Assembly: GCA_903907185.1 (NCBI GenBank)
Contig: CAIVND010000243.1
Location: 1-32,283 of the forward strand
Length of the DNA stretch: 32,283 nt
From: an uncultured Acidimicrobiaceae bacterium
GTDB taxonomy: Bacteria > Actinomycetota > Acidimicrobiia > Acidimicrobiales > Bog-793
Direction: 5' to 3'
The notes below the pieces were generated by a model. That model was given only the letters and a program-made list of their open reading frames with translations, had not been told where the DNA came from and made no database searches. Both the position numbers and the translations under genes were made by a program. Below are positions 24,382 through 30,992 of this stretch, piece by piece; position 1 is the stretch's first letter, and each line of letters starts with the position of its first letter.

Positions 24382-26013
24382 TTACATCATCCCCATCTGG
24401 TTCTCATGATCGTGTCCGCCACCGTCAGCGTGTGCTGGCTCTGGCTTGTCGACAACAGCTGCCTCGGTTGTGAGCAGAAGAGCAGCAATTGAAGCTGCGT
24501 TCTGCAACGCCGAGCGAGTGACCTTTGCTGGGTCGATGACTCCAGACTTCACAAGATCCTCGATAACGCCGGTCGCTGCGTTAAGGCCAAAAGACCCCTT
24601 CGCGTTTGCAACCTCCTGCACCATGACTGCACCCTCGAGGCCAGCATTGATCGCAATCTGCTTCAATGGCTCCTCAAGCGAGCGTGCAACGATGTAAGCG
24701 CCAGTCTTCTCGTCACCACTGAGTTTTTCAGCGACGGCCTCGACTGCCTTGCGGCTACGAACAAGCGCGGTTCCTCCACCGGCAACAATGCCCTCTTCGA
24801 TCGCCGCACGTGTAGCACTCAATGCGTCCTCAATGCGATGCTTCTTCTCTTTCAGCTCGATCTCGGTAGCAGCACCAACGCGCACAATTGCAACGCCACC
24901 GGCGAGCTTTGCAAGACGCTCTTGGAGCTTCTCGCGATCCCAATCCGAGTCTGACTCTTCGATCTCACGGCGGATCTGTGAAACTCGGGCAGCAACATCA
25001 GCCGCCTCCCCAGCACCATCGATGATCGTCGTCTCGTCCTTGGTTACAACGATTCGGCGCGCACGACCAAGAAGGTCAAGCGTTACGGTCTCAAGCTTGA
25101 GACCGACCTCCTCGGAGATGACCTGAGCACCAGCAAGGGTGGCGATGTCGCCAAGCATTGCCTTTCTGCGCTCACCAAAGCCAGGGGCCTTAACGGCAAC
25201 CGAATTAAAGGTGCCACGGATCTTGTTGACGACAAAGGTCGCAAGCGCTTCGCCCTCAACATCTTCGGCGATCACAAGGAGCGACTTACCGGTCTGCATG
25301 ACCTTCTCAAGAACAGGCACGAGAGCCTGAACGGTCGAGATCTTTGAGTTGACGATCAAGATGTAAGGGTCCTCGAGGATCGCCTCCTGACGCTCAGCGT
25401 CGGTAACGAAATACGGTGAGAGGTAACCCTTGTCAAACTGCATACCCTCGGTGAACTCAAGTTCAAGACCAAAGGTGTTCGACTCTTCAACCGTTACTGT
25501 TCCATCTTTTCCGACCTTGTCAATTGCGTTGGCAAGAACCTCACCGATGTTCGCATCAGCTGCAGAGATAGAGGCAACCTGCGCAATCTCGTTGCGTCCC
25601 TCTACATCGCGTGCCTGCTCGCGGATGGAGGCCACGGCGGCCTCAACTGCGGCCTCAATACCCTTCTTCAACGACATCGGGTTCGCACCTGCAGCTACGT
25701 TCTTGAGACCCTCGCGCACGAGTGCCTGAGCAAGGACTGTTGCGGTCGTCGTTCCATCTCCGGCAACATCGTTCGTCTTAGTTGCGACCTCGCGGACGAG
25801 CTGTGCTCCCATGTTCTCGAAGGGATCTTCAAGCTCAATCTCACGAGCAATCGTCACACCATCGTTGGTAATGGTCGGTGCGCCAAACTTCTTGTGAAGG
25901 ACAACGTTGCGTCCCTTTGGACCAATCGTTACCTTGACAGCATCGGCGAGCTTGTTCACACCTGCCTCAAGTCCGCGCCGAGCAGACTCGTCAAATCGAA
26001 GGATCTTTGACAT
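24382..26013 (-). CDS. groEL: chaperonin GroEL (60 kDa)
   Basis: The 543-residue subunit of the tetradecameric folding chamber is complete. The N-terminus SKILRFDESARRGLEAGVNK leads into VKVTIGPKGRNVVLHKKFGAP (nucleotide loop), NDGVTIAREIELEDPFENMG, VAGDGTTTATVLAQALV with the ATPase aspartate, the apical segment LELEFTEGMQFDKGYLSPYF, VKAPGFGERRKAMLGDIA, and EEGIVAGGGTALV in the late equatorial domain. The tail GGGHDHENQMGMM mixes His and Gly/Met. Actinobacterial GroEL1 tails are usually His-rich and GroEL2 tails Gly/Met-rich, so the type is not settled. The ATG at 26013 overlaps the groES stop by one base (TAATG), so it is translated from the groES transcript. Confidence 0.99.
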   Translation of the reverse strand: MSKILRFDESARRGLEAGVNKLADAVKVTIGPKGRNVVLHKKFGAPTITNDGVTIAREIELEDPFENMGAQLVREVATKTNDVAGDGTTTATVLAQALVREGLKNVAAGANPMSLKKGIEAAVEAAVASIREQARDVEGRNEIAQVASISAADANIGEVLANAIDKVGKDGTVTVEESNTFGLELEFTEGMQFDKGYLSPYFVTDAERQEAILEDPYILIVNSKISTVQALVPVLEKVMQTGKSLLVIAEDVEGEALATFVVNKIRGTFNSVAVKAPGFGERRKAMLGDIATLAGAQVISEEVGLKLETVTLDLLGRARRIVVTKDETTIIDGAGEAADVAARVSQIRREIEESDSDWDREKLQERLAKLAGGVAIVRVGAATEIELKEKKHRIEDALSATRAAIEEGIVAGGGTALVRSRKAVEAVAEKLSGDEKTGAYIVARSLEEPLKQIAINAGLEGAVMVQEVANAKGSFGLNAATGVIEDLVKSGVIDPAKVTRSALQNAASIAALLLTTEAAVVDKPEPAHADGGGHDHENQMGMM

Positions 26014-26306
26014 TACTTGCCTACCTTCGCAAGTACGTCACGGCTTGTCAGGATGAGAAGGTCCTCACCATCGATGGTGATCTCTGTGCCGCCGTACTTC
26101 GAGTAGACAACCTTGTCACCCGTCTTGATGTCGAGAGGAATCAACTCTCCAGTTCCATCAGCGCGGCGTCCTGGCCCAACTGCAAGGACCTCTCCCTGCT
26201 GTGGCTTCTCTTTGGCGGTGTCGGGGATGACAAGACCTGACGCAGTCTTCTCCTCCGCCTCACTTGGGCGAACGACAATTCGGTCGTCTAGGGGTTGCAA
26301 CTTCAT
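26013..26306 (-). CDS. groES: co-chaperonin GroES (10 kDa)
   Basis: The 97-residue protein caps the GroEL chamber. It begins MKLQPLDDRIVVRPSEAEEK, followed by the mobile loop TASGLVIPDTAKEKPQQGEV, in which the hydrophobic LVI tripeptide binds GroEL, and then DKVVYSKYGGTEITIDGEDLLIL. The open frame extends to 26384, but that extension runs through the operator and promoter. The ATG at 26306 has AAGGAGG eight bases upstream and gives the exact family length. Expression is predicted to be repressed by HrcA through the two CIRCE elements upstream. The hrcA gene is not in this window. Confidence 0.99.
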   Translation of the reverse strand: MKLQPLDDRIVVRPSEAEEKTASGLVIPDTAKEKPQQGEVLAVGPGRRADGTGELIPLDIKTGDKVVYSKYGGTEITIDGEDLLILTSRDVLAKVGK

Positions 26307-26329
26307 TTGAGAGGCCTCCTTCGGCATCT

Positions 26330-26356
26330 TTAGCACTCTGACCTTTGGAGTGCCAA
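26330..26356 (-). promoter_or_regulatory. CIRCE operator 1 (promoter-proximal)
   Basis: The minus strand reads TTGGCACTC, nine bases, GAGTGCTAA. The consensus HrcA site is TTAGCACTC-N9-GAGTGCTAA, so only one base differs. It covers the predicted transcription start of groES, where HrcA binding would block initiation. Confidence 0.93.
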
Positions 26357-26384
26357 TGTTAGCGAGACGCTTGGCACTCGGCAA
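26356..26384 (-). promoter_or_regulatory. groESL housekeeping-type promoter
   Basis: On the minus strand TTGCCG (26384-26379) and TAACAT (26361-26356) are separated by exactly 17 bases, as expected for a primary sigma factor. The -35 hexamer lies inside the distal CIRCE element and the -10 abuts the proximal one, so repression by HrcA is the obvious control. Confidence 0.75.
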
Positions 26385-26397
26385 CCTCGAGTGCGTA
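26371..26397 (-). promoter_or_regulatory. CIRCE operator 2 (distal, degenerate)
   Basis: The minus strand reads TACGCACTC, nine bases, GAGTGCCAA. The core GCACTC-N9-GAGTGC is perfect and only three outer bases differ from consensus. Its start lies 41 bp from that of the proximal CIRCE, about four helical turns, so two HrcA dimers could bind on the same face. Confidence 0.85.
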
Positions 26398-26428
26398 TCA
26401 GGCCAAAATAACCATACTGACCAGCAGT

Positions 26429-27478
26429 TTATTTTGTTGGAAAGGCAAGATTGGGCACCGCACCAAGGCTAATGGGAGAGGGTCCCTCGACCGAAAGCCG
26501 GAAAAAAGCGGCCGCGGCAACCATCGCTGCATTGTCGGTGCACATCGCACGCGAGGGGACAAAGACCTTGCGACCTTGACGGGCTCCCTCGGCGATCATT
26601 GCCTCACGGAGCGCCCCATTTGCAGCAACTCCTCCAGCGATACAGATTCCCCGGGCGTCGGTGAGCTCAGCAGCGACGACTGTCTTTGTTACCAGCACCT
26701 CAATGACCGCACGCTGGAATGCGGCTGCTACTTGAGCGCTCGCAACGGTGGGGTTCGCCTTGACATACTGCACCGCCGCAGTCTTGAGACCGGAGAAAGA
26801 AAAATTGAGGCCCTCATGAAGCATCGGCGGAGTAAAACGAATCTCAGGCATCAATACCGTGTGCGCCGCGTCTTCGATCGCCGGGCCACCGGGGTAACCG
26901 TAGCCAAGGTATCGAGCAACCTTGTCGAAGGCCTCCCCCGCTGCATCGTCGACCGTCGAACCGAGGATGGAGTACTCACCAGGAGCCTGCATCGAGATCA
27001 AGAGCGTATGCCCACCGGAAACGAGGAGAACCACCACGGGAAATTCCATCTCAGGATCTTCGAGAAGCGACGCATAGAGGTGCCCCTCAAGGTGATTGAC
27101 ACCGATGAAGGGCAGATCCCAGGCGAGCGCGAGCGCCTTTGCCGCAGCAACCCCCACAAGGAGCGGCCCGATGAGTCCGGGGCCATAGGTGGCACCAATT
27201 GCACGGATGCCCGGCTCGCCGTTGATGAGCGTTCCGTGAGCAGTACAGCCGGCTTCACTCAGCGCCTCGCGAATCAGTGGCACGATCAATTCGAGGTGTG
27301 CTCGAGACGCGAGCTCGGGGACGACTCCCCCATAGGCACGGTGGAGATCGACTTGACTTGAAACGACCGAAGAGACGATCTGCGTCCCTCCTCGGATGAT
27401 GGCAACCGCGGTCTCATCACACGAACTCTCGATCGCCAACAACAGATCACTAACTCCCAGTGGGCCTTCCATTCTCAT
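26429..27478 (-). CDS. tsaD: tRNA N6-adenosine threonylcarbamoyltransferase
   Basis: The 349-residue ASKHA-fold enzyme transfers the threonylcarbamoyl group to A37 of ANN-decoding tRNAs, working with TsaB and TsaE, encoded just upstream. Landmarks are LLLAIESSCDETAVAII (phosphate-1), GVVPELASRAHLE, the metal-binding NHLEGHLYA at 128-136, VLLVSGGHTLL, STVDDAAGEAFDKVARYLG, the FSFSGLKTA segment, and CIAGGVAANGALREAM followed by MCTDNAAMVA with the last metal ligand. The ATG at 27478 begins two bases after the rimI stop; an ATG at 27472 and a GTG at codon 9 are alternatives. A gap of 122 bp with the CIRCE promoter separates it from groES. I saw no clear terminator, so some read-through is possible. 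Confidence 0.98.
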   Translation of the reverse strand: MRMEGPLGVSDLLLAIESSCDETAVAIIRGGTQIVSSVVSSQVDLHRAYGGVVPELASRAHLELIVPLIREALSEAGCTAHGTLINGEPGIRAIGATYGPGLIGPLLVGVAAAKALALAWDLPFIGVNHLEGHLYASLLEDPEMEFPVVVLLVSGGHTLLISMQAPGEYSILGSTVDDAAGEAFDKVARYLGYGYPGGPAIEDAAHTVLMPEIRFTPPMLHEGLNFSFSGLKTAAVQYVKANPTVASAQVAAAFQRAVIEVLVTKTVVAAELTDARGICIAGGVAANGALREAMIAEGARQGRKVFVPSRAMCTDNAAMVAAAAFFRLSVEGPSPISLGAVPNLAFPTK

Positions 27479-27480
27479 CG

Positions 27481-28047
27481 TTACGATCCGTTATCCGACA
27501 AAGTGGGGAGGGGCAAGCCCTGAATTTTGAGCTCACTCGCGATGGTTGTCAGACGGGCATTGAACTCGTCGCCTTGAAGGTCATGTGACCACATAATGAG
27601 GGCATCTTCGTGCTCTTCGGCGTAGTAGTTCTTTCTTATCCCTGCTGGCGCAAAACCAAAACGGTGATAAAGCGAGTGCGCACCCTGACTGCTCACGCGA
27701 ACCTCCAAGGTTGCAGCGAGTGCTCCGCGTGATCTCGCAATCATGAGGCTATGAAGCAGGAGAGCCTTTCCGATGCCACGACGTTGCTCGGACTCCTTCA
27801 CGGCGATGGTCGTGATGTGGACCTCATCTACAACCAACATCGCTCCGATGTAACCAATGACTCGTCCGCGCTCGACGAGGCAGAGGTAGATCCTTGTATC
27901 AGGGATCTCAAGCTCAGACCGATAAAGGCTCTTTGACCATGGTGTCGGGAAGACCGATGATTCAATCGACATCACTTCATCGAGGTGTGCTGTGTTCATC
28001 GGTACGACTGCTATCTCATCTCGGTGTGCTCTCTTAAACAATGTCAC
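27481..28047 (-). CDS. rimI: ribosomal-protein-alanine N-acetyltransferase-like GNAT
   Basis: The protein of about 188 residues shows the RimI pattern: IAVVPMNTAHLDEVMSIESS followed by VFPTPWSKSLYRSEL, then IGYIGAMLVVDEVHITTIAV, the acetyl-CoA loop SEQRRGIGKALLLHSL, and AATLEVRVSSQGAHSLYHRF, ending with FGFAPAGIRKNYYAEEHEDA. RimI acetylates the N-terminal alanine of ribosomal protein S18 in Escherichia coli; in actinobacteria broader substrates are reported. The GTG at 28047 is chosen because it overlaps the tsaB stop as GTGA and keeps the first strand. The longer frame to 28083 lies within tsaB, and an ATG at 27999 would cut the fold. The C-terminal 25 residues are an extension of unknown role. 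Confidence 0.92.
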   Translation of the reverse strand: MTLFKRAHRDEIAVVPMNTAHLDEVMSIESSVFPTPWSKSLYRSELEIPDTRIYLCLVERGRVIGYIGAMLVVDEVHITTIAVKESEQRRGIGKALLLHSLMIARSRGALAATLEVRVSSQGAHSLYHRFGFAPAGIRKNYYAEEHEDALIMWSHDLQGDEFNARLTTIASELKIQGLPLPTLSDNGS

Positions 28048-28745
28048 CTGTTGTCCACCTTGGAAAGATCGCGTGCACTCCAATTGATCTTTGCGTCAGC
28101 CTCGCGGAGGTAGAGCGGAGTGAGCTCGACCGCTGGAACTCCCTCACCCCGTTCCAAGGCGCGTAGCCCCAAAAGCCCAAGTGATCCGGCATCGGGCGAT
28201 CGCTCTTCCTCAACAACTTCCAAAGATCGCTCGGCGATCACTGAGGCAAACACCTCCGCATGACGAGGAACACCATCACCAACAAGGGCCGCTCCGATGA
28301 GTTTGTCATCCGCACGCAACATCTCCGCACATTTCAGTGGCGTTGTGAGATGGAGGTCATTGGGAGCGTCACCGTCTGCATAGACCACCTCAGATCGGCG
28401 AACATCGATGATTGCAACCGTGGGCCGGCCCTGCGGTGCTGCGGCAATAAGCGTGGCAGTCGAGGTACAGCCAACAATTGGAATATCGAGAGCAAATGCG
28501 AGCGTTTTCGCAGTGGAGATTCCGACACGAAGGCCGGTAAAAAGTCCAGGACCAATATCAACGACAATCGCGTCAAGATCAGTCATCGTCACTCCCGACT
28601 GGTTCATGATCTCTCTGATTAGCGGATGGAGGGTTTCTGTCTGCAACCGTCCTGGCAGGACGTTTTTTGACGCGAGGACTCCTGTTTCATCGACGACGCT
28701 CACCCCAACACTGATGGTGGCACTCTCGAGTGCAAGGATCAGCAT
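28044..28745 (-). CDS. tsaB: t6A biosynthesis scaffold protein
   Basis: The 233-residue ASKHA-fold partner of TsaD has the usual layout: MLILALESATISVGVSVVD, the conserved HPLIREIMNQSG helix, and VVDIGPGLFTGLRVGISTAK followed by TLAFALDIPIVGCTS, the strongest signature. Then AIIDVRRSEVVYA leads to a degenerate second half without metal ligands, as expected for a scaffold rather than an enzyme. The ATG at 28745 sits inside the end of tsaE (seven-base overlap) and gives the family N-terminus; the frame upstream to 28799 is just overlap with tsaE. The stop overlaps the rimI start. Gene order tsaE-tsaB-rimI-tsaD is a common bacterial arrangement. Confidence 0.95.
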   Translation of the reverse strand: MLILALESATISVGVSVVDETGVLASKNVLPGRLQTETLHPLIREIMNQSGVTMTDLDAIVVDIGPGLFTGLRVGISTAKTLAFALDIPIVGCTSTATLIAAAPQGRPTVAIIDVRRSEVVYADGDAPNDLHLTTPLKCAEMLRADDKLIGAALVGDGVPRHAEVFASVIAERSLEVVEEERSPDAGSLGLLGLRALERGEGVPAVELTPLYLREADAKINWSARDLSKVDNR

Positions 28746-29224
28746 GACCCTCCGATCGATCCGCTCGATGCAGCGAGAAGTTCCAGCTCGCGCATCCACC
28801 TGTCGCAGTTGGTCACGAGAAGCGCAGCTCTTCCATCGCGTTCGGTTGTGAGAGTGATGTGGAGGGCACGATCGTCATAGCGACTCCCGAGTCGCTCTCC
28901 CCACTCGATGACTGCGACCCAGCCATCGTCAAGGAGCTCATCGAGTGCGAGCTCATCGAGTTCGGATTCACTTTCCATTCGCCAACAGTCAACGTGAGCG
29001 ATCGGGGGGATCGAGTCATACTGATGACAGAGAGCAAAACTGGGACTCGTCACGTCGATGCTCTCATCCAAAGCGCCCATCAGGCCCTTTACCAGGGTGG
29101 TCTTTCCAGCTCCAAGGTCGCCCGTGAGGAGAACAACATCGCCCGGCAAAAGTCGAGGTGCAAGCACCTCGCCAAGGATCTTTGTCCACCGCTCATCTGC
29201 AAGCAAGAGTACGAGTTCGTTCAT
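28739..29224 (-). CDS. tsaE: t6A biosynthesis ATPase
   Basis: The 161-residue ATPase drives the TsaB-TsaD complex. It has a P-loop VVLLTGDLGAGKTTLVKGLM near residues 30-49, the switch-like TSPSFALCHQYDSIPPIAHV and DCWRMESESELDELALDE, and VAVIEWGERLG, which matches the family VxxIEWxER element. Length and order are typical. It begins at the ATG at 29224, 16 bases after the uracil-DNA glycosylase stop. Its C-terminal 20 residues (RELELLAASSGSIGGSC) are low-complexity and overlap the start of tsaB. Confidence 0.95.
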   Translation of the reverse strand: MNELVLLLADERWTKILGEVLAPRLLPGDVVLLTGDLGAGKTTLVKGLMGALDESIDVTSPSFALCHQYDSIPPIAHVDCWRMESESELDELALDELLDDGWVAVIEWGERLGSRYDDRALHITLTTERDGRAALLVTNCDRWMRELELLAASSGSIGGSC

Positions 29225-29240
29225 GGCTACATCGTTTTTT

Positions 29241-29813
29241 TCATTGTTCGGTGATCTTCCTGAGCAGTTCTGCAGCGTAGCGAAAATCTTCTCGGAGAAG
29301 ACCCATCACCTTTTGGCCGCCTCGAAGCGCCGCCGCAGGATGGAAACTCGGGATCACCAGGTAACGTCCACGATCAACGACCTTTCCACGAAGAGTTGTG
29401 ATTCCCTCATTGGTCGAGAGAAGCGATCGAGTCGCGAAGTTTCCAAGCGGCATGATGATCTGTGGGGCAACGAGTTCAATTTGGCCTTTGAGATAGTGCT
29501 GACAGGTCAGTACTTCGACCCTGGTTGGATTGCGATTGTCTGGAGGTCGACATTTGACAACATTTGAGATGAAACACCAATCACGCGATCTCCCAAACTC
29601 CTCTTCGAGCAGCGTCGTGACCAAGCGCCCCGACCTTCCAACAAACGGGAGCCCGGAAAGGTCCTCATCCCGTCCCGGCGCCTCGCCCACGATCATCAGA
29701 CTGGCTCGTTCGCTACCCGATCCAAAAACCACCTTGGTGCGCGTGCGATGCAGGTCACAGGCAACACATCCCAATGCCTCAATTCGGAGCTCGCTCAATG
29801 TTGCCTTGGCCAT
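29241..29813 (-). CDS. family-4 uracil-DNA glycosylase, iron-sulfur type
   Basis: The 190-residue repair enzyme removes uracil from DNA. Four cysteines placed as in [4Fe-4S] family-4 enzymes are visible: C16 and C19 (GCVACD), C88 (VVKCRPPDNRNP) and C104 (VLTCQHYL). The catalytic first motif MIVGEAPGRDEDLSGLPFVG is at 40-59, the MPLGNFATRS strand precedes the loop, and the second motif is PSFHPAAALRGG near 155. The frame extends upstream to 30074 inside alr, but the ATG at 29813, five bases after the alr stop, gives the family length. From memory alr is normally followed directly by tsaE in actinobacteria, so this gene appears inserted. It is fully in register with the operon. Confidence 0.94.
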   Translation of the reverse strand: MAKATLSELRIEALGCVACDLHRTRTKVVFGSGSERASLMIVGEAPGRDEDLSGLPFVGRSGRLVTTLLEEEFGRSRDWCFISNVVKCRPPDNRNPTRVEVLTCQHYLKGQIELVAPQIIMPLGNFATRSLLSTNEGITTLRGKVVDRGRYLVIPSFHPAAALRGGQKVMGLLREDFRYAAELLRKITEQ

Positions 29814-29818
29814 ATCGG

Positions 29819-30979
29819 CTAGCTCGCAGAGATCGGAATGACGACTCTTGGCACTCTCGGTCCGATCGCACAGAGGATCTCGTAAACAATTGTGCCTACT
29901 TTTGTTGCCCACTCCTGTGCGGTGATCTCGTCGGTCCCCTGATATCCAAGCAAGACAACCTCGTCGCCCACGACTACCTCTCCAGTTGTTCCGCACTCCA
30001 CCATGATCTGGTCCATCGTTACGTTGCCGATGATCTTGCGGCGTCTCCCTCGAATGAGAACTTCGCCCCCACATCTTCCGAGATTTCTAGGAACACCATC
30101 GGCATAGCCGATAGGTACCACCGCCACATCACCTGCCTCTTTGAGTTCGGTGATGCGACCATAACTTGGTCGTTCCCCCGCGTCGAGTGGTCGCACAAAG
30201 GCGACCTGTGCCTTTAACGACAGCACCGGCGCAAGCGAGACTTGCGAACTTGGGACAAGCGAACTCTCGGGGAGATATCCATAGAGCGCGATCCCGCAAC
30301 GAACCCAATCACGTCGAGAACCAGGATGCGCGAGCGCTCCCGCGCTATTGGCAAGATGGTGAATTGGAGCAGTGATACCGAACTCGCGAAGTGCCTGCAC
30401 GGTCGCGTCAAAGAGTGCAATCTGTATCGCCGTGTAGGGATCGTCAGGATCATCTGCCACGCTGAAGTGTGTCCAAATTCCCTCAAGCAGGAGATCATCG
30501 CCATCGAGGATGGCTGTTGCAAGCGAGAGGACATCCTGCGGATCGGCACCGACGCGGTGCATACCGGTGTCGATCTTGAGGTGCACCGCAACCGCTTGAC
30601 CATTTGCCGCCGCTGCTTCGCGGGCCGATACAACACCCTGTGCTGAATAAAGCGTTGGCGTAATCTGTGCCTGTATCGCCGCTCGCATGCCGCGATTACT
30701 TGGCTCGGAAAGAACCAAGATCGGTGCCGTGATGCCTGCCTCTCGCAGCGCAAGTCCCTCCTCGACGAGGGCGACCGCGAGGCGGGTAGCGCCTGCACGC
30801 AACACCTCCTCAGCAACGACGACAGCACTGTGTCCATATCCATCAGCCTTGACAACAGCACAGAGCTCTGCCGGATGAACGAGGTCGATGATCGAACGAA
30901 CATTGTGAGCCAAGGCGTTGGAGTCGATCTCTGCCCATGCAGGTCGAAATACTCCAAGAGTTGAATGTTGATCACTCAT
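29819..30979 (-). CDS. alr: alanine racemase
   Basis: The 386-residue PLP enzyme makes D-alanine for peptidoglycan. It starts MSDQHSTLGVFRPAWAEIDS followed by NALAHNVRSI, and the PLP lysine is Lys44 in CAVVKADGYGHSAV. Further landmarks are LKIDTGMHRVG, IWTHFSVADDP, HHLANSAGAL, RCGIALYGYLP, the catalytic tyrosine in RPSYGRITELK, VVPIGYADGVPRNL and VTMDQIMVE. The ATG at 30979 gives the normal N-terminus; an open frame continues to 31039 inside the preceding gene. It follows nnr by 13 bases and precedes the uracil-DNA glycosylase by five, so all are likely one transcript. The enzyme is cytoplasmic and usually a dimer. Confidence 0.97.
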   Translation of the reverse strand: MSDQHSTLGVFRPAWAEIDSNALAHNVRSIIDLVHPAELCAVVKADGYGHSAVVVAEEVLRAGATRLAVALVEEGLALREAGITAPILVLSEPSNRGMRAAIQAQITPTLYSAQGVVSAREAAAANGQAVAVHLKIDTGMHRVGADPQDVLSLATAILDGDDLLLEGIWTHFSVADDPDDPYTAIQIALFDATVQALREFGITAPIHHLANSAGALAHPGSRRDWVRCGIALYGYLPESSLVPSSQVSLAPVLSLKAQVAFVRPLDAGERPSYGRITELKEAGDVAVVPIGYADGVPRNLGRCGGEVLIRGRRRKIIGNVTMDQIMVECGTTGEVVVGDEVVLLGYQGTDEITAQEWATKVGTIVYEILCAIGPRVPRVVIPISAS

Positions 30980-30992
30980 CGCTGCGGTGATC

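Noticed and set aside
24749..25729. Long plus-strand frames opposite groEL
   Set aside because: They are Ser/Ala/Arg-rich shadows caused by the strong codon bias of groEL.
28201..30978. Numerous plus-strand frames opposite tsaB, tsaE, the uracil-DNA glycosylase and alr
   Set aside because: All are antisense to proteins with clear catalytic motifs, and none shows a family signature.
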